A DNA stretch of 64,000 nucleotides, from NCBI RefSeq assembly GCF_000166275.1, contig NZ_CM001023.1:620001-684000 (forward strand), given 5' to 3'. Shown piece by piece: positions 54,635-60,843 of the stretch. Origin of the DNA: Algoriphagus machipongonensis (GTDB taxonomy: Bacteria; Bacteroidota; Bacteroidia; Cytophagales; Cyclobacteriaceae). The notes below the pieces were generated by a model. That model was not told where the DNA came from. It worked only from the letters and a program-made list of their open reading frames with translations, and made no database searches. Position numbers and translations under genes: made by a program. The stretch's first letter is position 1, and each line of letters opens with the position of its first letter.

Positions 54635-54766
54635 TCAAAACGGCAACTTCCCTAAATCTACATTTCCACCAGAAAGGATAATCCCCACTTTTTTTCCAGC
54701 AAATCGATCCTGATTCGCTAATAAAGCTGCCAAAGGTACGGCGCAAGAAGGTTCGATTATCTGCTC
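54635..54766 (-). pseudogene. 3' remnant of a threonine/serine dehydratase-family PLP enzyme
   Basis: About 44 codons encode only the extreme C-terminus of a threonine dehydratase/serine racemase-type enzyme: IIEPSCAVPLAALLANQD, then AGKKVGIILSGGNVDLGKL (family: EPSGAVALAAL...GKxVGVILSGGNVD). The remaining 270 or so residues, including the PLP Lys, are absent. Homology ends at the point where the palindromes at 54766-54814 begin, and the codons beyond (ITNPEE and upstream) do not resemble the family. This is a decayed fragment, cut during rearrangement or repeat insertion. It converges on the DUF2971 gene. Confidence 0.75.
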
Positions 54767-54814
54767 TTCGGGATTTGTAATCCCGAAGTTCTTTCCGAAG
54801 ATTTTTAATCTTCG
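54766..54814. repeat. Twin palindromes abutting the dehydratase remnant
   Basis: Two perfect inverted repeats lie 7 bp apart: CTTCGGGATT-tgt-AATCCCGAAG at 54766-54788 and CGAAGATT-ttt-AATCTTCG at 54796-54814. They share the ATTnnnAAT core. A looser third unit with related words (ATCCTATGATCTCAAGTTCAGGATTG) follows near 54905-54930. The arrangement resembles REP-like elements of Bacteroidota. Confidence 0.7.
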
Positions 54815-54999
54815 ATTCGAAATCAGCTTGACCCTGAACATCCTATTAGCTATAAAAAAAGGGATTAATTTACTTATTTAGGAAAAGCTAGAGCGCATTT
54901 GAAATCCTATGATCTCAAGTTCAGGATTGCATCCTCGATATAAATCGGGACCTGAACAGCTAGAAGACTCTATCGGACAATTAAATAGAGAGTTTAAAT

Positions 55000-55512
55000 A
55001 TGGAAATAAAGGGACAAAGTGTAATTAGAACAATTCTATTTTCAGTCTTTATTTTATGTTCAAAAGCATTATTAGCACAGGAACTTCCAAACCCAAGAAT
55101 TATCAATGAGGAGAACTTCATTAAGTCAATGCGAGTAAATACCCCTCGGATTTTTGCGATGAGTCCTCTCGGTAATATAGATAGTGTAAAGTATGAAGGC
55201 TACTATGCAGTTTTAAAGATAAATAATAGAAAAGTCAGCGAAATAGTTTACCCAACTGATATAGAGCCTTTAATTTCCAGAATGAGCGATTTTGCAAAAA
55301 AAGATATCAACGAAAGGATTGGCTTAGGAGAATTTAAGTTTTTGAATATTGATCAGATCATAGTTCCTGCAATAGTTGAATATATTCACTTTGAAACTGA
55401 AGACCTCCGTTTGGATGTGGTATTGGAAAAAATACTCCCTAAAATAGGTTTTACACCAAATACTTATGTTTTATCTCCTGTCTTTATGCAGGTTGGAAAC
55501 CCAAAACGATAG
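55000..55512 (+). CDS. Exported orphan protein, unknown function
   Basis: This 170-residue protein has a signal peptide (TILFSVFILCSKALLAQ, cleavage about 27) and a mature domain of mixed alpha/beta character (SRMSDFAKKDINERIGLGEF; PKIGFTPNTYVLSPVFMQVG). I recognise no family, and no Cys remains after cleavage. AT-rich like its neighbours. It is followed after 35 bp by a lipoprotein gene in the same direction; the two may form a unit. Confidence 0.55.
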   Translation: MEIKGQSVIRTILFSVFILCSKALLAQELPNPRIINEENFIKSMRVNTPRIFAMSPLGNIDSVKYEGYYAVLKINNRKVSEIVYPTDIEPLISRMSDFAKKDINERIGLGEFKFLNIDQIIVPAIVEYIHFETEDLRLDVVLEKILPKIGFTPNTYVLSPVFMQVGNPKR

Positions 55513-55547
55513 CAGTTTTTAAAAAATACAGAATCAATAGAACACCG

Positions 55548-56108
55548 ATGAAAATACTTCTAAAAGTTAACCTTGCATTTAGTGTTTTATTTGGTTTAAT
55601 GGCATGCTCCAGTCAAAAAGATGTTCAAAGTAAAAGCGACGAATATGACTTGATCAATTATTTAATAGAGCAGGATGATAATTATAAAGTAAGTCAAGAT
55701 TTTCTAAGTTGGGAAGAAAATAGCTATTCGACTTATCATGATTTTAATCCTTCCGAACTTGAAGAAGTTGACTTTTTGGCAATCAATAAAGAGCTTGATT
55801 TAGACACCTTACTTACATCTGATGAATTAGATCAATTGAAAAGTAAGATTGCTTCAGTAAAGCCTAAAAAGCTTAAAAAAAGTGGAGTTGTAGCATCATC
55901 AAAATTAGTTAATAATAAAATGGATGTTATTTACCCCGCTTCCATAATGGGAGTTGCTTATCCTTTAATTATTCATGTGAATGGTGGTGAAACTTTTGGG
56001 TTTATTTTATCTGTTTTCAGTGAGAAGGGTACCTATTATTCTATTTATAAAAAGGAGGTTAGTGGTGATTGGGAAATAATCCATAAAGCAATGATTTCAA
56101 TTCAATAA
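55548..56108 (+). CDS. Orphan lipoprotein, unknown function
   Basis: This 186-residue lipoprotein has the signal LLKVNLAFSVLFGLMACSSQ (Cys about 20). The acidic mature part includes YLIEQDDNYKVSQDFLSWEEN and a basic patch KPKKLKKSG near 105, and ends in strands such as PLIIHVNGGETFGFIL. No recognised domain. AT-rich, and located between the upstream exported orphan and a cluster of hairpins before htpG. Confidence 0.55.
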   Translation: MKILLKVNLAFSVLFGLMACSSQKDVQSKSDEYDLINYLIEQDDNYKVSQDFLSWEENSYSTYHDFNPSELEEVDFLAINKELDLDTLLTSDELDQLKSKIASVKPKKLKKSGVVASSKLVNNKMDVIYPASIMGVAYPLIIHVNGGETFGFILSVFSEKGTYYSIYKKEVSGDWEIIHKAMISIQ

Positions 56109-56221
56109 AAGAATTATCCCAATTGTTTTGAGTTCAGCTCTTCGGGCTTGCTGAAAGTAAGTTGTGACGGATGAAGTCTAAAGCCTGCCTACCGGAGGTA
56201 GGTGAAAAGTCAAAAAAATAG

Positions 56222-56257
56222 AAAACCCTCCTGGAAGAGATTCTGGGAGGGTTTTGT
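56222..56257. terminator. Terminator-like hairpin (lipoprotein gene side)
   Basis: The stem AAAACCCTCC / GGAGGGTTTT has a 14-nt loop. The A/T ends make it symmetric, so it could act on either strand. Confidence 0.7.
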
Positions 56258-56284
56258 GTTATAGGCTCTTGGGTACTTAGAATC

Positions 56285-56313
56285 AAAAATCCCCGAGAAT
56301 TTCGGGGATTTTT
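56285..56313 (-). terminator. Terminator-like hairpin downstream of htpG
   Basis: The stem AAAAATCCCCGA / TCGGGGATTTTT with a 5-nt loop ends on T runs in both directions. It lies 71 bp past the htpG stop. Confidence 0.75.
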
Positions 56314-56383
56314 GGGTATTTAATTTAAAACCTTCGGGGAGATCTCTCCTCTTGTCGAGATGACACCCCAAAGGTTGGATCGT

Positions 56384-58270
56384 TTATAGCAATTCTACGC
56401 TTCTTTTTACAAAGGCAGTCAGGTCTTTACCAGTTAGTAAGCCTTGGGAAAGTAGCGCTAGATCAAATGATTGCTTCGCTAAGCTGATTTTTTCCTCTTC
56501 AGACTCCGCTTTCAATACCTTATCTACCACAGGGTGGTTTCCATTGATCGCTACTTTATAGGCATCTGGAAGCTGGCCATAGAAGCCCATTCCTCCGCCA
56601 CCAGTGGCAGCCATGTCCTTCATTCTACGCATAAATTCTTCCATGGTGATCGTCACAGGAAGTTCCTCTGGGCTCAATCCTTCTACTTCCACTGAGTAAG
56701 TTTTATTATTAATCGCTTTTTCGAAGATTTCCTTCACCTCTTTACTTTGATCTTCAGTAAGTAGGTTGTCATAAGTATCTTCCTTTTGGATCAATTTTTC
56801 TGCTACGTCCGCATCCACACGCTTCAGTTGGGTTTTCTCCAGCTTAGATTCCAAGTTTTGGATAAAATGGCTGTCGATTGGAGAATCCATTACCAAAACA
56901 TCATAATCCTTTTTATTGGCAGACTGGATAAAGGAGTCTTGTTTTTCTAAGTCAGTAGCATATAGAATGACAGTTTGCTCATTCTTATCTGTCTGATTAG
57001 GCTTTACTTTCGCTTGATATTCTTCTAGCGTAAAGTATTCTCCATTGGTGTTTTTAAGTAAAGCGAAGTCTTTTCCCTTTTCGTAGAATTTATCTTCAGA
57101 GATCATTCCGTATTTCACGAATAGCCCGATGTCATCCCACTTCGCTTCATAACTTGTTCTGTCCTTCTTGAATAGTTCGGCAAGTTTATCCGCCACCTTT
57201 TTGGTGATGTAAGAGTTGATTTTCTTTACATTTCCATCTGCCTGTAAGAAGCTTCTGGATACATTCAAAGGAATATCTGGAGAATCAATCACACCATGAA
57301 GCAACATCAAGAACTCAGGAACAATGTCTTTTACCTCATCGGTAATAAATACCTGACGAGAGAATAACTTAATCTTGTTTCTCTGAAGTTCGAATTCGTT
57401 CTTCACCTTTGGGAAGTAAAGCACACCAGTCAAATTGAATGGGTAGTCTACATTTAGGTGAATCCAGAAAAGTGGATCCTCAGACATAGGATAAAGCTCC
57501 TTGTAGAAATTTAGGTAATCCTCATCTTTCAAATCACTGGGTGACTTAGTCCAGATGGGCTCTGTGGTATTGATGAAGTTTTCGACCTCAACAGATTTCC
57601 ATTTCTTTTCACCTTTGTCATCCACTCCATCTTCTACAGATTCGGTTTTGGTTCCGAATTTAATTGGCACTGGAAGGAATTTGGCGTATTTGTCAAGGAT
57701 ACCCTGAAGCTTAAATTTATCTACAAACTCTTCTGAATCTTTGTTGATGTGTAAGATTACATCTGTTCCGCGTTCTTTTCTTGAACCTTCAGAAATTTCA
57801 AAAGAAGTGGAACCGTCACAAGTCCATTTGGCTGGTTCAGCACCTTCCTGGTAAGAAAGTGTATTGATCTCGACCTTGTCTGCCACCATAAATGCCGAGT
57901 AGAAACCTAATCCGAACTTACCAATGATTTCATTGGCATCTTTGGCGTCTTTGAATTTCTCTACGAATTCTTCTGCGCCAGAGAAAGCAACTTGGTTGAT
58001 GTACTTTTTGATCTCCTCTGCAGTCATTCCAAGACCTTTGTCAGAGATGGTGATCGTTTTTTTCTTTTCGTCAAAGCTTACTTCTACCGTAGTGTCACCA
58101 AGCTCACCAGTATACTGACCTAATGTCGCCAGTCTTTTGATTTTTTGCGTCGCATCGACAGCATTTGATACAAGTTCTCTGAGAAAAATCTCATTGTCAG
58201 AATAGAGGAACTTCTTGATAATCGGGAAAATGTTCTCGGTATGGATCGAGATCGTGCCTTTTTCCTGCAT
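56384..58270 (-). CDS. htpG: Molecular chaperone HtpG (Hsp90)
   Basis: This bacterial Hsp90 chaperone and ATPase has 628 residues. The N-terminal GHKL ATPase domain shows SDNEIFLRELVSNAVDA (about 25-41), the DKGLGM loop near 77 and GKFGLGFYSAFMVADKVEI near 117. The middle domain contains YFPKVKNEFELQRNKIKLFSRQVFI and VSRSFLQADGNVKKI. The C-terminal dimerisation domain (about 500-628) is intact. Length is typical. It is monocistronic, flanked by palindromic repeats on both sides, with a candidate heat-shock operator about 74 bp upstream of the ATG. Confidence 0.97.
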   Translation of the reverse strand: MQEKGTISIHTENIFPIIKKFLYSDNEIFLRELVSNAVDATQKIKRLATLGQYTGELGDTTVEVSFDEKKKTITISDKGLGMTAEEIKKYINQVAFSGAEEFVEKFKDAKDANEIIGKFGLGFYSAFMVADKVEINTLSYQEGAEPAKWTCDGSTSFEISEGSRKERGTDVILHINKDSEEFVDKFKLQGILDKYAKFLPVPIKFGTKTESVEDGVDDKGEKKWKSVEVENFINTTEPIWTKSPSDLKDEDYLNFYKELYPMSEDPLFWIHLNVDYPFNLTGVLYFPKVKNEFELQRNKIKLFSRQVFITDEVKDIVPEFLMLLHGVIDSPDIPLNVSRSFLQADGNVKKINSYITKKVADKLAELFKKDRTSYEAKWDDIGLFVKYGMISEDKFYEKGKDFALLKNTNGEYFTLEEYQAKVKPNQTDKNEQTVILYATDLEKQDSFIQSANKKDYDVLVMDSPIDSHFIQNLESKLEKTQLKRVDADVAEKLIQKEDTYDNLLTEDQSKEVKEIFEKAINNKTYSVEVEGLSPEELPVTITMEEFMRRMKDMAATGGGGMGFYGQLPDAYKVAINGNHPVVDKVLKAESEEEKISLAKQSFDLALLSQGLLTGKDLTAFVKRSVELL

Positions 58271-58343
58271 GGCTATAATTTAATTTAGTTAAACACAATT
58301 TGATGAAATGAGGATTGCAACTGTTGTTCCAAAGCGGAATTGG

Positions 58344-58356
58344 TGTCATTTTGGCA
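58344..58356 (-). promoter_or_regulatory. Candidate heat-shock operator upstream of htpG
   Basis: TGTCATTTTGGCA on the plus strand (TGCCAAAATGACA on the coding strand) is an imperfect inverted repeat of the form TGnCA-N3-TGnCA, 74 bp ahead of the htpG ATG. I associate similar TGnCA dyads with Bacteroidota heat-shock genes, but I cannot verify that here. Confidence 0.3.
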
Positions 58357-58507
58357 GGAACACAAGTCAGAAATCAAAAGTGATAAATCTAAAAATTCTC
58401 GATAGATCTCAGCTTGAAATCGTAACTATATTTGTCAGTTCTAGCAAATTCAAATATCCTTTGACTTTGCTACCAAAGACAGATTGATTTAATGGCACGA
58501 TATGCGG

Positions 58508-58574
58508 GTCAGTCCGAGCACTTGAGAGACGGGAGTCTCGAAATCGAGGACCCTTCGACTTCGCTCAGGCTGAC
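58508..58574. repeat. REP-like imperfect palindrome between htpG and ccmB
   Basis: GTCAGTCCGAGC (58508-58519) pairs with GCTCAGGCTGAC (58563-58574), 10 of 12 positions. The interior contains CTCGAAATCGAGG and CCCTTCGACTTCG. This GTCAG...CGAG...TTCGACTTCGCTCAGGCTGAC layout is that of widespread intergenic REP-like palindromes. It fills much of the 380-bp htpG-ccmB gap; the rest shows no gene. Confidence 0.65.
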
Positions 58575-58638
58575 AACCTTGCATTCCACGAATGCTTTAA
58601 TTTTTCAATTTTTCAAGCTTATAATTTTCTAATCCATC

Positions 58639-58646
58639 TATCTTTG
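58639..58646 (+). promoter_or_regulatory. -7 box immediately ahead of ccmB
   Basis: TATCTTTG matches TAnnTTTG and ends 4 nt before the ccmB ATG (58651), predicting a leaderless or nearly leaderless transcript. No clear -33 TTTG is seen at the right distance. Confidence 0.35.
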
Positions 58647-58650
58647 TCTG

Positions 58651-59316
58651 ATGCTAAAGGAAATCTCAGTCCTCATTCAGAAAGAGCTTACCCTCGAGTG
58701 GCGCCAAAAATATGCGCTCAATGGGATTTTACTTTATGTGGTTTCTGCAGTTTTTATTACTTATCTCAGTGTAGGTGCAAGACAGGGGAATATTTCAGCT
58801 CCCACCTGGAATGCGCTATATTGGATAATTATTCTTTTTTCTGCTGTGAATGCTGTGGCCAAGAGTTTTGTTCAAGAGCATCAGGGGCGACAACTTTATT
58901 ATTACATGATTGCATCCCCAGAAGCAATTATTTTATCCAAAATCATATACAATACCGGACTTACGCTTGTTTTAGCATTATTAGGGTATGGAGTTTTTTC
59001 GGTGATTTTGGGTAACCCCGTAGAGGATCAAGGCTTGTTTATCCTTAATTTGATTTTAGGGGCTATGGGCTTTTCTGCCAGTTTGACCATGGTCAGTGGG
59101 ATAGCTTCCAAAGCTGGAAATAATGCCACACTCATGGCAATTTTAAGTTTTCCGGTGATTATCCCTATACTATTGATGGCGATTCGTATTTCTAAAAATG
59201 CCATGGATGGTCTGGACTGGAGTGTCAGTGCGGATAAAATCATCTCACTTCTTGCGATCAATGCGATTGTTGCGGCCGCGGGATATATCTTGTTCCCTTA
59301 TTTGTGGAGGTCGTAG
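58651..59316 (+). CDS. ccmB: Heme exporter protein CcmB
   Basis: CcmB is the membrane subunit of the CcmAB ABC transporter in system I cytochrome c maturation. The 221-residue chain has six predicted helices. The family features are LIQKELTLEWRQKYALNGILLYVVS at the start, LYYYMIASPEAIILSKIIYN near 85-104, and SGIASKAGNNATLMAILSFPVIIPILL near 150. The ATPase CcmA is not encoded beside it; htpG lies upstream on the other strand. A 151-bp gap with its own -7 box separates it from ccmC. Confidence 0.9.
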   Translation: MLKEISVLIQKELTLEWRQKYALNGILLYVVSAVFITYLSVGARQGNISAPTWNALYWIIILFSAVNAVAKSFVQEHQGRQLYYYMIASPEAIILSKIIYNTGLTLVLALLGYGVFSVILGNPVEDQGLFILNLILGAMGFSASLTMVSGIASKAGNNATLMAILSFPVIIPILLMAIRISKNAMDGLDWSVSADKIISLLAINAIVAAAGYILFPYLWRS

Positions 59317-59435
59317 GCTTGAAATTGGAAGATTATGATCTCCAATTGATATACCCTCAATAAGGATTACTGACTATTGTGGACCCAGAGTTCAAAAGAC
59401 TTTAGAAAAAGCAGCGAAATCAGGAACTTATGCCT

Positions 59436-59443
59436 TATTTTTG
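59436..59443 (+). promoter_or_regulatory. -7 box ahead of ccmC
   Basis: TATTTTTG is an exact TAnnTTTG match 24 bp before the ccmC ATG (predicted start of transcription near 59450). The -33 region is poor. It suggests that ccmC-D-E-F can be transcribed apart from ccmB. Confidence 0.4.
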
Positions 59444-59467
59444 CGCTTGAATTAGCAAAAATACCCT

Positions 59468-60142
59468 ATGCGCCAAAGCTGGTGGAAAATCCTTGCCATC
59501 GCCCTGCTGCTGTATACCTTAACTGCAGGTTTGCTGATGGATGTTCCTCGACTTCCGATCTTAAATGAAACGATACGAGCACTTCATTTCCATGTCACCA
59601 TGTGGTTTGGAATGATTCTGATGCTGGTGGTTTCTGTATATTACAGTATTCGGTATTTAAGAACCAACGACATCAAGAATGATGACATGGCTATTGAATT
59701 TGCTGGAGCAGCGATTCTTTTTGGGGTCCTGGGCATCGTGACAGGAATGCTTTGGGCAAAATTTACCTGGGGAGAATATTGGAGTTCGGATCCAAAACAG
59801 AATGCAGCTGCCATAGGAATCTTAATGTATTTCGCCTATTTGATTTTGCGGAATTCTTTGACGGATACTCAGCAAAGAGCAAGGATAGGTGCTATTTATA
59901 ACATCTTTGCTTTTGCCGCATTTATCCCTTTAATATTTGTCTTACCAAGATTGACGGATAGCCTTCACCCAGGTAATGGTGGAAATCCAGGCTTCAATGC
60001 CTATGACCTTGACTCTAAATTGAGGATGGTTTTTTACCCGGCAATTATTGGATGGACACTTTTAGGCAGTTGGATTGCAACTGTGCGCGTCAGAATGCGT
60101 AGGGTGGAAAGAGTATTAGAAGAACGAATGATTAATTCCTGA
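59468..60142 (+). CDS. ccmC: Heme-handling protein CcmC (CcmC/CcsA family)
   Basis: This 224-residue six-helix inner-membrane protein loads heme onto CcmE. Conserved His residues that can bind heme axially are visible in LHFHVTMWFGM (about 39-49) and TDSLHPGNGG near 170. The Trp-rich periplasmic segment reads FTWGEYWSSDPKQNAAA near 98-114; the classical WWD motif (WGxWWxWD) is only partly kept here, with Ser at the last Trp position. Four bases separate it from the CcmD-like gene, and the order C-D-E-F supports the assignment. Confidence 0.88.
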   Translation: MRQSWWKILAIALLLYTLTAGLLMDVPRLPILNETIRALHFHVTMWFGMILMLVVSVYYSIRYLRTNDIKNDDMAIEFAGAAILFGVLGIVTGMLWAKFTWGEYWSSDPKQNAAAIGILMYFAYLILRNSLTDTQQRARIGAIYNIFAFAAFIPLIFVLPRLTDSLHPGNGGNPGFNAYDLDSKLRMVFYPAIIGWTLLGSWIATVRVRMRRVERVLEERMINS

Positions 60143-60145
60143 TCG

Positions 60146-60388
60146 ATGAAAAAACTAGTGTTGATTGCATTGATGATTTTCTCCTTGAGTGCTGTGGCGC
60201 AAGAGAAGATCCCTGTAACAGAATCTGACTACTCCAATAATTCTGTGGAGATGGCAGATGTAATGAGATCCAATGGCAAAATTTACGTATTAGTAGGTGT
60301 GATCGTATTGATCTTTGCAGGAATAACCGTATACCTAATTAGTACGGATAGGAAAATCAGTAAACTGGAACAAAACATTCAATCCTAA
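60146..60388 (+). CDS. CcmD-like small membrane protein
   Basis: This 80-residue protein has a signal peptide (VLIALMIFSLSAVAQ) or first helix, a short periplasmic stretch, one transmembrane helix (IYVLVGVIVLIFAGITVYLI, about 45-64) and a charged tail (STDRKISKLEQNIQS). Its position between ccmC and ccmE, where CcmD lies in other systems, and its single-TM topology support a CcmD-like role (helping release holo-CcmE). Sequence similarity is too weak for a firm symbol. Confidence 0.7.
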   Translation: MKKLVLIALMIFSLSAVAQEKIPVTESDYSNNSVEMADVMRSNGKIYVLVGVIVLIFAGITVYLISTDRKISKLEQNIQS

Positions 60389-60400
60389 ATTTCGAAAACG

Positions 60401-60817
60401 ATGAAAAAAGGACATATCATAGGAATAGGAATTATTGCTGTAGCAATTGTCATCATCATGACTTCCATTGGTGATGCAAGTAGCTATGAAAGCTTCAGTA
60501 CTGCACTTGAGATGAAACAAGAAGGGGATGATCAACCGATACACGTTGTTGGACAGCTGAAGAAAAATCAAGCAGGAGAAGTGACCGGATTGAATGTCAG
60601 AGACGATAAAACCTCTTTTACATTTGTGTTAGTGGACAATGATGGCACTGAACAAGAAGTGTTTTATAATGAGCCTGTACCTGCGGATTTCACCCGATCC
60701 GAATCTGTGGTGGTGATAGGGCAATACAAGACAGAAGAAATTTTCATCGCAGACAAAATCCTGATGAAGTGCCCCTCTAAATATCAGGAAACCGACGTGC
60801 AGGCGGCTGGAATGTGA
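60401..60817 (+). CDS. ccmE: Cytochrome c maturation protein CcmE, CxxxY type
   Basis: CcmE is the periplasmic heme chaperone anchored by one N-terminal helix (IIGIGIIAVAIVIIMTSIGD). In the 138-residue chain, the OB-fold domain shows PIHVVGQLKKNQAG near 46, FTFVLVDNDGTEQEVFYNEPVPADF near 75-99 and VVVIGQYKTEEIFIADKILMKCPSKY near 104-128. The heme-attachment motif is C-P-S-K-Y (Cys 124, Tyr 128) instead of the enterobacterial HxxxY. This Cys variant is known from Desulfovibrio and archaeal CcmE and covalently binds heme through Cys. It lies 12 bp after the CcmD-like gene and 26 bp before ccmF. Confidence 0.93.
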   Translation: MKKGHIIGIGIIAVAIVIIMTSIGDASSYESFSTALEMKQEGDDQPIHVVGQLKKNQAGEVTGLNVRDDKTSFTFVLVDNDGTEQEVFYNEPVPADFTRSESVVVIGQYKTEEIFIADKILMKCPSKYQETDVQAAGM

Positions 60818-60843
60818 GTTTGACTAGTTAGAACAAAAAATCC

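Larger units (their letters stand above)
56188..56374. repeat. Cluster of palindromes downstream of htpG
   Basis: In the 275-bp gap between the orphan lipoprotein gene and htpG lie four inverted repeats: CCTACC-gga-GGTAGG (56188-56202), two terminator-like hairpins (described separately), and an imperfect one CCTTCGGGG ... CCCCAAAGG (56331-56374) enclosing the words TCTCCTCTTGTCGAGATGACA. The last resembles REP-like palindromes scattered in Bacteroidota genomes. Confidence 0.6.

Noticed and set aside
54766..54841. Extension of the dehydratase fragment upstream to an ATG-like start
   Set aside because: Codons beyond about 54766 encode the palindromes and do not resemble the enzyme family.
56222..56313. 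CRISPR-like array of repeats downstream of htpG
   Set aside because: The hairpins differ in sequence and are not regularly spaced; they read as terminators and REP-like palindromes.
58644..59015. Cys-rich reading frame overlapping ccmB
   Set aside because: It lies in another frame of an intact, recognisable ccmB; the Cys richness comes from out-of-frame codons.
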